From NCBI GenBank assembly GCA_016181215.1, contig JACOZS010000073.1, forward strand, positions 1-8,843: a stretch of DNA of 8,843 nt. Reading direction: 5' to 3'. The DNA is from Candidatus Woesearchaeota archaeon. Its GTDB lineage: Archaea; Nanobdellota; Nanobdellia; SCGC-AAA011-G17; JACOZS01. Positions within the stretch are counted from its first letter, which is position 1. Each line of letters starts with the position of its first letter. Position numbers and translations under genes: made by a program. The notes below the pieces were generated by a model. The model saw only the letters and a list, made by a program, of their open reading frames with translations. It made no database searches and was not told the origin of the DNA. Below, piece by piece: positions 4,595-8,843 of the stretch.

Positions 4595-5437
4595 CTACTT
4601 ATAATATGGATCTATATCTTTTATATATCCCCCAATCTTCTTTCCTCTTCTTCTTATTTTTTCTAGGGCTTCCTTTAGGTCAAGATCTTTTTCTCCTACA
4701 ACTGTACGTTTTCTGTGTCTGGCTTCATATAATGCACTTGCCAAAACGTCAATATCTGCAGCAGAAACCTTATAATGTCTTTCAAATTCCCTAGCAGTTT
4801 CCTCTTTATTTGGTACCCTATTATGTTCCTTCTCAAAGCGAGATATAAGCTTAATGATCTCCTTTTTTAATTCTTCAATTCCTTTCCTGGTTGGTTCCAT
4901 CTCGCCCTCCATGATTTTCATTAATTTATTATAGTGTTGTGGTTTAGTTCCCTTCCTTAAATAATCTCCAGCAATTTTTTTGTACATCTCTGGCGGTTCA
5001 AGTTTTTGGCAATATCTACCAATAACCCACCTTAAATATGGGTCTCTTATTTCCCGGAATACGGCATTAGGAATGATGGTTTTACCAGTTTCTTCTTTTA
5101 ATATTGTTTCAATTTCTTTATGAGAATATGCAAGTAATATTGAGGAGTCTAAAATTATAACCTCCGGATTATATTTTTTAAGACGATTATTAAAGGTCTT
5201 AGCGTCTACTATTCTTCCTCCTTCGTCTTCCAATCTTCCTTCCAAACCACCTTCACTTACCATAAATATAACTAATGAGATTAATACTAAAGAACTACCT
5301 AATATATTGTTAATTACTGAGGTTAAATTAGAGATGCCAATAGAAACACCAAGCAAGCCTGAGTCAGAGTTCATTAGGAAGAGTAATCCTAAGATAAAGA
5401 AAATAAGACTCAATACTTTATAGCTTCTGAACCTCAT
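4595..5437 (-). CDS. Membrane-anchored PIN-like nuclease with helical insertion
   Basis: Two N-terminal membrane segments (about residues 8-22 and 42-60) precede a soluble PIN-like domain of 280 residues in total. The acidic set expected of PIN RNases is present: Asp97 in VIILDSSILLAY, Glu129 in TIIPNAVFREI, Asp228/Asp230 in VSAADIDVLASAL, and Asp251 or Asp253 in TVVGEKDLDL. Between the second and third acids lie about 95 residues of charged helix (LKKEIIKLISRFEKEH and neighbours), much longer than in VapC; a helical insertion at this place is also found in HARP (minimal protein RNase P), a comparison I make by layout only. It likely cuts RNA at the cytoplasmic membrane face. No antitoxin is adjacent. 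It is divergent from iscS, with one shared palindromic TATA box in a 51-bp spacer, and ends 11 bp from the convergent RtcB-like gene. Confidence 0.8.
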   Translation of the reverse strand: MRFRSYKVLSLIFFILGLLFLMNSDSGLLGVSIGISNLTSVINNILGSSLVLISLVIFMVSEGGLEGRLEDEGGRIVDAKTFNNRLKKYNPEVIILDSSILLAYSHKEIETILKEETGKTIIPNAVFREIRDPYLRWVIGRYCQKLEPPEMYKKIAGDYLRKGTKPQHYNKLMKIMEGEMEPTRKGIEELKKEIIKLISRFEKEHNRVPNKEETAREFERHYKVSAADIDVLASALYEARHRKRTVVGEKDLDLKEALEKIRRRGKKIGGYIKDIDPYYK

Positions 5438-5450
5438 AGCAAATTTTACA

Positions 5451-5469
5451 ATATCAAACTTTATAAATC
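5451..5469. promoter_or_regulatory. Bidirectional promoter: one palindromic TATA box for PIN gene and iscS
   Basis: TTTATAAA at 5460-5467 is its own reverse complement. Its centre (5463.5) is 26.5 bp from the minus-strand ATG (5437) and 25.5 bp from the plus-strand ATG (5489); the 51-bp spacer has no better element for either gene. The 19 bp match 3597-3615 exactly. One TATA box can therefore position leaderless transcripts in both directions. Confidence 0.75.
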
Positions 5470-5488
5470 TTAGTTAACTGCCCAGATT

Positions 5489-6622
5489 ATGGAAATTTAT
5501 TTGGATAATGCAGCAACAACTAAGCCTCTTAAAGAAGCAGTTGAAACCATGAAAGTATACCTTGAAAGCAAATATGGCAATCCCAGTTCCTTGCATTTTA
5601 AAGGTAAAGAAGCATTCAATGATTTAGAAGAGGCCAGAAAGAAGCTAGCAGATATTACAGGTGCAAAAACTAATGAAATAATATTTACGTCTGGGGCTAC
5701 GGAATCCAATACTTTAGCCATTTTAGGGGTGTTAAGAGCAAATCCCACTAAAAAGCACATAATTGTAAGCAAGATAGAGCATAGTTCTGTTCTAAATTTA
5801 GCTAAACAACTAGAGAGAGAAGGTTATAAAGTGACTTACATAGATGTTGACAAAGAAGGGTATATTAATATAAATCAATTAAAGAAAAATATAGATGAAA
5901 ATACAGTTTTAGCATCAATAATACATGCTAATAATGAAATAGGGGTAATACAAAATATTAAAGAAATTGGTTGGATATGCAAAAACAAGAAAATTATATT
6001 CCATACCGACGCAAGCCAGAGTTTTACTAAAGTTAAGATTGATGTTGTCAGAGATAACATTGATCTGATGACTTTTAATTCACATAAAATTCATGGTCCT
6101 AAGGGTGTAGGAGTCTTGTATAAGAAAGAAGGAATAAAGATTAGACCTTTGTTTTTGGGTGAACAGGAATATGGATTAAGAGCAGGTACTGAAAATATTG
6201 CTAATATAATGGGGTTTGTTAGGGCCGCAGAAATTGCGTTCAAAGAATTTGATAAGAACATAAAAAATATTTTTGGATTAAGAGACAAATTAATAAAAGG
6301 ATTATTAGAAATCAAAGATAGCTGGTTAAATGGGCCTACAGATAGATTATGCAATAATATCAATGTTAGTTTTAAAGGTGTAGAGGCAGATTCTTTATTG
6401 TTGATGCTGGATGAGAAAGGAATATGCGCTAGTGCAGGTAGTGCATGCAGTTCTAGGAAGATAGAGCCAAGTTACGTTTTAAAGGCAATAGGATTAACCA
6501 GTAAAGAAGCTAATTCCAGTCTAAGATTGAGTTTGAGTAAGTTTAATACTGAGAAAGAAATTGAGTATACTCTTAAGATAGTTAAGGAATGTGCGGAAGA
6601 ATTAAGGAAGAGAAAGATTTAA
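5489..6622 (+). CDS. iscS: IscS/NifS-type (class I) cysteine desulfurase
   Basis: Complete PLP-dependent desulfurase of 377 residues. It shows the class I N-terminus MEIYLDNAATTKPL and YGNPSSLH, the PLP-contacting TSGATESNT, His in IEHSSV, the Asp of FHTDASQSF, the PLP lysine Lys200 in NSHKIHGPKG, the phosphate-binding RAGTENI, and the mobile active-site loop with Cys320 in SAGSACSSRK. The length is slightly under E. coli IscS (404), through a shorter C-terminus that lacks the IscU-docking tail. It is distinct from the SufS at the left edge. With the sulfur carrier, E1 and TtuA encoded nearby, it may supply sulfur for tRNA thiolation, though general use is equally possible. It is divergent from the membrane PIN gene over a shared promoter. 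The TATA element of the RHH gene overlaps its stop codon. Confidence 0.95.
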   Translation: MEIYLDNAATTKPLKEAVETMKVYLESKYGNPSSLHFKGKEAFNDLEEARKKLADITGAKTNEIIFTSGATESNTLAILGVLRANPTKKHIIVSKIEHSSVLNLAKQLEREGYKVTYIDVDKEGYININQLKKNIDENTVLASIIHANNEIGVIQNIKEIGWICKNKKIIFHTDASQSFTKVKIDVVRDNIDLMTFNSHKIHGPKGVGVLYKKEGIKIRPLFLGEQEYGLRAGTENIANIMGFVRAAEIAFKEFDKNIKNIFGLRDKLIKGLLEIKDSWLNGPTDRLCNNINVSFKGVEADSLLLMLDEKGICASAGSACSSRKIEPSYVLKAIGLTSKEANSSLRLSLSKFNTEKEIEYTLKIVKECAEELRKRKI

Positions 6623-6625
6623 ATA
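6618..6625 (+). promoter_or_regulatory. TATA-like element of the RHH gene
   Basis: TTTAAATA overlaps the iscS stop codon and lies about 28-30 bp upstream of the ATG at 6651. Its spacing fits a leaderless transcript and favours that ATG over the upstream in-frame TTG at 6630. Confidence 0.6.
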
Positions 6626-6650
6626 TTACTTGGTATTACTTAATAATACC
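6624..6650. promoter_or_regulatory. Candidate RHH operator: palindrome plus 10-bp-spaced direct repeat
   Basis: GGTATTA (6632-6638) and TAATACC (6644-6650) form a perfect 7-bp inverted repeat around five bases, ending immediately before the ATG at 6651. TATTACTT also occurs twice exactly 10 bp apart (6624-6631, 6634-6641). Such one-turn-spaced half sites between TATA and start are what RHH repressors bind; autoregulation is inferred. Confidence 0.55.
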
Positions 6651-6905
6651 ATGGAAACAATAAGTATAAAACTAGATGAGAATATTGCTAGAGATATAGA
6701 CGAAGCAATGAAGAAACATCGCTATACAACTAAGACAGAGTTTATAAGAGAAGCTATAAGAAAGCAACTTTCGGATTTAGATAAAGAAGATCTTAAAAAG
6801 TATGTGGCTAGTTTGAGGGGTTTTTCTAAGCGTAAGACTACTGATGAAGATTTACATAGGATTAGAGAGAAACTGGCAGATGAATACGAAAAGAGGTTTA
6901 AATAA
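6651..6905 (+). CDS. Ribbon-helix-helix antitoxin/repressor (VapB-like)
   Basis: Small DNA-binding protein of 84 residues. The N-terminus METISIKLDENIARDIDEAM is the RHH beta strand and first helix, followed by a second helix HRYTTKTEFIREAIRKQLSD, a close match to the CopG/ParD-type consensus. The tail (about 50-84: SLRGFSKRKTTDEDLHRIRE and a charged helix) is a candidate toxin-binding segment. The start is the ATG at 6651, where the TATA spacing and the palindrome agree; an in-frame TTG at 6630 would put the operator inside the gene. Its 3' end overlaps by 8 bp the 3' end of a VapC-like gene on the other strand, so antitoxin and toxin would be made from separate, convergent transcripts and not from the usual operon. 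That they form a pair is inferred; it could be an independent regulator. Confidence 0.85.
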   Translation: METISIKLDENIARDIDEAMKKHRYTTKTEFIREAIRKQLSDLDKEDLKKYVASLRGFSKRKTTDEDLHRIREKLADEYEKRFK

Positions 6906-7308
6906 TATCCTCAGGTTTCTTTGTTTTAGTAATATCTGCCAATTTTTTAAAATGATTATCACGACTAATTAGAATAGCACCATTATCACGAGCAATGATC
7001 GCATGTAAGCTATCAAATCTTGGGATTGCTCGCTTGTTAGCAATATCTTTGGCTTTACCAAACTGCTTTTCATTGAAGTTTACATAAATTAATATAGGTT
7101 TAAACTTTTTGAATAATCCAACTGCTTCAAAGTAATTATATCCATAATTGATTAATTCTTTAATGATAGCCCTGCTTACGAGAATCTTATCATTATTATC
7201 TATTATTTTATTTAAAAGTTCTATAGCATATTTGCTTTTAGGGAAATTATGTTCGTCTCGATTTTCGAATATATCCAGCCATATTGAGGTATCTAAGTAA
7301 TAGAGCAT
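6898..7308 (-). CDS. vapC: VapC-like PIN-domain ribonuclease
   Basis: Single-domain PIN protein of 136 residues with the four expected acidic residues: Asp6 in YYLDTSIWLDIF, Glu51 in IIKELINYG, Asp99 in RFDSLHAIIAR, and Asp117 in ILISRDNHF. This is the normal length and organisation of VapC toxins, Mg2+-dependent RNases that often cut tRNA or rRNA. The expected VapB upstream is absent; instead an RHH gene runs towards it from the other side and the two overlap by 8 bp at their 3' ends. It starts at an ATG with a TATA box (minus-strand CTTATAAA, 7331-7338) centred 26.5 bp upstream. The target RNA is unknown. It is a separate family from the membrane-bound PIN protein at 4595-5437, lacking both the membrane segments and the long insertion. 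Confidence 0.9.
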   Translation of the reverse strand: MLYYLDTSIWLDIFENRDEHNFPKSKYAIELLNKIIDNNDKILVSRAIIKELINYGYNYFEAVGLFKKFKPILIYVNFNEKQFGKAKDIANKRAIPRFDSLHAIIARDNGAILISRDNHFKKLADITKTKKPEDII

Positions 7309-7330
7309 TCACGAGGACGAAAATAATGTC

Positions 7331-7338
7331 TTTATAAG
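7331..7338 (-). promoter_or_regulatory. TATA box of the VapC-like gene
   Basis: Minus-strand CTTATAAA centred 26.5 bp upstream of the ATG at 7308, the same distance as for the other minus-strand genes. It gives the PIN gene a promoter independent of ttuA. Confidence 0.7.
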
Positions 7339-7348
7339 TTTTACTCAT

Positions 7349-7368
7349 AAAAATCCGGAAGATTTCCG
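7349..7368 (-). terminator. Candidate terminator after ttuA
   Basis: On the minus strand CGGAA-ATC-TTCCG forms a 5-bp stem (7356-7368), followed by GATTTTT (T tract 7349-7353). It lies 15-30 bp past the ttuA stop and upstream of the VapC-like gene's promoter, so it would separate the two same-strand genes. The stem is short; the T tract alone may suffice in archaea. Confidence 0.5.
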
Positions 7369-7382
7369 ATAATTTATAAATA

Positions 7383-8282
7383 TTATGTATTTAATTCTAA
7401 TATTTCACATGCACGACAAATATCTTTAGCAGCAGGTTCTCCACATATGCTGCAAGTTCCTATTTTTGTATGCTGATATTTATTTTGTAAATCAGGCAGT
7501 ATATTCAAGAAAGAACTTATTATGGAGTGCTTGGTTCCAGGGTATTTAACTTCTAATTCATTCAATACTTTTCCAATTTCATTTCTGAAAGAATCATGGG
7601 AATTTGGGCATTCAATGTAAGTTATGGGCAGATCACGCAATTTTGAATAAACCAAGATTTCTTTTTCTGTTAAAAAATATAAGGGCTTTATTCTAGGTAT
7701 GAATTTTGAATGCATTAAAACTCCTGTTCTTGGGCCTAGTTTGGCTGAAAATGAAACGTTTCCCTTAAACTCATTCATTAACAAAGACTGGGCTTCGTCA
7801 TCCAGATTATGGCCCGTGGCAAGCTTGGTGGCTTTATTTTCCCTGGCGGCTTTGTTGAGAGCATACCTTCTTAGTATACCACAGTTTGTGCATGGACTTA
7901 TTCCCTTATCTTTTATTTTATCCAGAGTAAGGTGAAAATTTTTATCGAATGAGAACTCAATTAGTTTTATTTTGTTTTTTTTGCAGAATTTTTTTGCATC
8001 CTTTGCTGTAATTTCACGGTAATTTTCGATGCCTTCGTTTATTAAAATAGCAAATATATCAAATTTGTATTTAGATGAAAGTTTGTCGAGAATATAAAGG
8101 CAGGTCATAGAGTCTTTGCCTCCGGACAGACCAACTGCTACTTTATCCCCTCTTTCTATCAGCTTGTATTTTGAAATTGTTTTGAATATCTTGTCTTCAA
8201 CATATTCCATAAAGCAGTTTTTACAATAATTCTTTCCATCTAACCCCACGTATACTGGTCTTTCACTGCAGATTTTACACAC
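7383..8282 (-). CDS. ttuA: TtuA/Ncs6-family tRNA 2-thiolation enzyme
   Basis: ATP-dependent tRNA 2-thiouridine synthetase of 299 residues. An N-terminal zinc finger uses Cys2, Cys5, Cys20 and Cys23; the PP-loop SGGKDS is at 53-58; Cys131, Cys134 (SPCTNCGILRR) and Cys225 (IECPNS) match the three ligands of the catalytic [4Fe-4S] cluster; GHNLDDEAQS follows the TtuA/TtcA pattern; a C-terminal zinc finger has CSIC and CRAC. This two-finger layout is shared by TtuA (tRNA position 54) and archaeal NcsA/Ncs6 (U34), so the modified base is uncertain. It starts at a GTG two bases after the stop of the sulfur-carrier gene; GGAGG six bases upstream supports this start, and it puts the first zinc Cys at residue 2. 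The carrier, E1 and IscS nearby complete the relay. Confidence 0.92.
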   Translation of the reverse strand: MCKICSERPVYVGLDGKNYCKNCFMEYVEDKIFKTISKYKLIERGDKVAVGLSGGKDSMTCLYILDKLSSKYKFDIFAILINEGIENYREITAKDAKKFCKKNKIKLIEFSFDKNFHLTLDKIKDKGISPCTNCGILRRYALNKAARENKATKLATGHNLDDEAQSLLMNEFKGNVSFSAKLGPRTGVLMHSKFIPRIKPLYFLTEKEILVYSKLRDLPITYIECPNSHDSFRNEIGKVLNELEVKYPGTKHSIISSFLNILPDLQNKYQHTKIGTCSICGEPAAKDICRACEILELNT

Positions 8283-8284
8283 GT

Positions 8285-8491
8285 TTAACCTCCTGAAACT
8301 ACGGAATAAATTTCTATGCGGTCTTTGCTGTTTATTGGTGTTTCTTCAACAACTATCTTTTTGTTTTTGGAAACTATTACTGTTACTGGATTTATCTTAA
8401 GAAGTTTAAGCAAATCTATAATCCTAGCATCTGGCTTAATTTCTATATCTTTTTTTATGTTCTCGCGTTCTATGAATACTTTGATTTTCAT
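8285..8491 (-). CDS. ttuB: Ubiquitin-fold sulfur carrier, TtuB/ThiS/MoaD-like
   Basis: A 68-residue beta-grasp protein: strand MKIKVFIERE, second strand KKDIEIKP, helix ARIIDLLKLLKINP, then VTVIVSKNKKIVVEETPINS, and DRIEIYSVVSGG. It ends in the obligatory Gly-Gly, which an E1 adenylates and converts to a thiocarboxylate. ThiS and MoaD share this shape; the directly following ttuA makes a TtuB-like role in tRNA thiolation the best reading. Some archaeal SAMPs both carry sulfur and tag proteins, so conjugation is possible too. The ATG at 8491 is 26.5 bp from the centre of a palindromic TATA box also used by the divergent E1 gene. The last two codons, GGA-GGT, form the ribosome binding site for ttuA. 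Confidence 0.9.
   Translation of the reverse strand: MKIKVFIERENIKKDIEIKPDARIIDLLKLLKINPVTVIVSKNKKIVVEETPINSKDRIEIYSVVSGG
8288..8293 (-). promoter_or_regulatory. Ribosome binding site of ttuA inside the carrier's Gly-Gly codons
   Basis: Minus-strand GGAGGT, six to seven bases upstream of the GTG at 8282. The same six bases are the last two sense codons of the upstream gene. It decides the GTG start. Confidence 0.8.
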
Positions 8492-8513
8492 GATATATTG
8501 GTATTTAACAAGT

Positions 8514-8521
8514 TTTATAAA
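8514..8521. promoter_or_regulatory. Bidirectional promoter: one palindromic TATA box for ttuB-ttuA and E1 gene
   Basis: TTTATAAA, self-complementary, centred at 8517.5: 26.5 bp from the minus-strand ATG at 8491 and 25.5 bp from the plus-strand ATG at 8543. The spacer is 51 bp, as at 5438-5488. It would place carrier, thiolase and activating enzyme under one TATA element. Confidence 0.75.
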
Positions 8522-8542
8522 GTTTTTTCAAAGCAAGGTTTT

Positions 8543-8843
8543 ATGGATTATTCAAGACAAGAGTTAGTAATAGGCAAAGAGGCTCAGAATAAGCTAGGAA
8601 AACGCAGGATAGTCCTAGTTGGCTTAGGAGCTTTAGGCTCAAGGGTAGCTGAACTGTTAGTTCGTACTGGAGTAGGAAAATTAGTAATAATAGACAGGGA
8701 TATTGTTGATAAGAGTAATTTGAATAGACAGGTTCTTTATAATGAAAAAGATGTGAATAAACTCAAGGCTATAGCTGCTAAAAATAAACTGGAAGAGATA
8801 AACCCAGAGATTAATATAAAGGAATATGCAGAAGATCTGGATT
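8543..8843 (+). CDS. E1-like activating enzyme (ThiF/MoeB/HesA family), 5' part
   Basis: Runs off the right edge after 100 codons. It starts MDYSRQELVIG, typical of E1-like enzymes (YxRQ at the N-terminus), then the nucleotide-binding IVLVGLGALGS (Gly27, Gly29, Gly32), LVIIDRDIVDKSNLNRQVLY with Asp51/Asp53, Asn61, Arg62 and Gln63, and the conserved Lys in NKLKAIAAKNKL. The family adenylates the C-terminal Gly of ubiquitin-fold proteins; the divergent Gly-Gly carrier next door is the obvious substrate, and the product would then be thiocarboxylated with sulfur from a cysteine desulfurase. The zinc-binding CxxC pairs and any rhodanese domain would lie beyond the window. The ATG is supported by the central TATA box 25.5 bp upstream. 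It may equally serve molybdopterin or thiamine pathways. Confidence 0.92.
   Translation, partial: MDYSRQELVIGKEAQNKLGKRRIVLVGLGALGSRVAELLVRTGVGKLVIIDRDIVDKSNLNRQVLYNEKDVNKLKAIAAKNKLEEINPEINIKEYAEDLD

Noticed and set aside
4606..4794. 62-residue plus-strand reading frame antisense to the membrane PIN gene
   Set aside because: Low-complexity, hydrophobic sequence opposite a well-supported coding frame, and no promoter. It is only the frame the RtcB-like gene would enter without the 13-bp duplication.
5497..6363. Three minus-strand frames opposite iscS (5497-5772, 5875-6060, 6091-6363)
   Set aside because: All mirror the conserved desulfurase sequence, show no domain features and have no TATA box at the right distance.
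6630..6650. TTG start of the RHH gene at 6630
   Set aside because: It would add MVLLNNT to a protein whose RHH strand begins at METISIKL, and would place the likely operator inside the gene; the ATG at 6651 fits the TATA spacing.
8316..8567. 83-residue plus-strand frame across the sulfur carrier and the shared promoter
   Set aside because: It is antisense to a gene with clear family motifs and runs through the TATA box into the E1 gene in another frame; hydrophobicity is a side effect of AT-rich antisense.

Overview
The window looks archaeal. It is AT-rich, and almost every transcription unit starts with a TATA-like element (TTTATAAA, TTTATATA or TTTAAATA) centred 25-28 bp upstream of an ATG, which implies leaderless transcripts. 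Shine-Dalgarno sequences are clear only inside operons (GGAGG before 1640 and before 8282). The small compact genome, many PIN/RHH/zinc-ribbon toxin-antitoxin genes and patchy biosynthetic content suggest a DPANN-type archaeon, but that is inference; no rRNA or other marker is present to place it. No gene-free stretch exceeds 140 bp, and I see no tRNA, rRNA, CRISPR array or transposase.

Layout. 1-1930 (+): 3' part of a SufS-type cysteine desulfurase, a 4-bp-overlapping SufU/IscU-like sulfur scaffold, then a DUF59/MIP18 (SufT-like) Fe-S maturation factor. Between the last two sits a two-gene zinc-ribbon/AbrB + DUF4258 toxin-antitoxin module, bounded by a perfect 25-bp direct repeat that looks like a scar of its insertion. 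1962-3241 (+): a polytopic membrane protein with internal duplication (lycopene-cyclase-domain-like) and a flavin-reductase-like protein. 3245-3583 (-): an unrecognised Arg-rich protein. 3720-4583 (+): a short, divergent RtcB-like protein that seems to lack the guanylylated histidine. 4595-5437 (-): a membrane-anchored PIN-like nuclease. 5489-6622 (+): a second cysteine desulfurase (IscS/NifS type). 6651-6905 (+) and 6898-7308 (-): an RHH antitoxin-like gene and a VapC-like PIN gene arranged tail to tail. 7383-8491 (-): TtuB-like ubiquitin-fold sulfur carrier followed by a TtuA/Ncs6 tRNA thiolase. 8543 to the window end (+): E1-like (ThiF/MoeB) activating enzyme, cut by the edge.

How the genes fit. 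The dominant theme is sulfur trafficking. SufS-SufU-DUF59 serve Fe-S cluster building. IscS, the E1, the Gly-Gly-tailed carrier and TtuA make up a complete tRNA 2-thiolation relay; TtuA itself needs a [4Fe-4S] cluster, linking both halves. The membrane protein, flavin reductase, RtcB-like and hypothetical genes have no evident link to it.

The most notable signals are not in single proteins but in arrangement: (1) the 25-bp duplication of the sufU/DUF59 junction around the toxin-antitoxin pair; (2) two divergent gene pairs (PIN/iscS and ttuB/E1) with spacers of exactly 51 bp, each holding one palindromic TTTATAAA at the midpoint, so that a single TATA box is correctly placed for leaderless transcription both ways; (3) the GGA-GGT codons for the carrier's essential C-terminal Gly-Gly doubling as the ribosome binding site of ttuA; (4) a palindrome ending at the start codon of the RHH gene, a likely autoregulatory operator.
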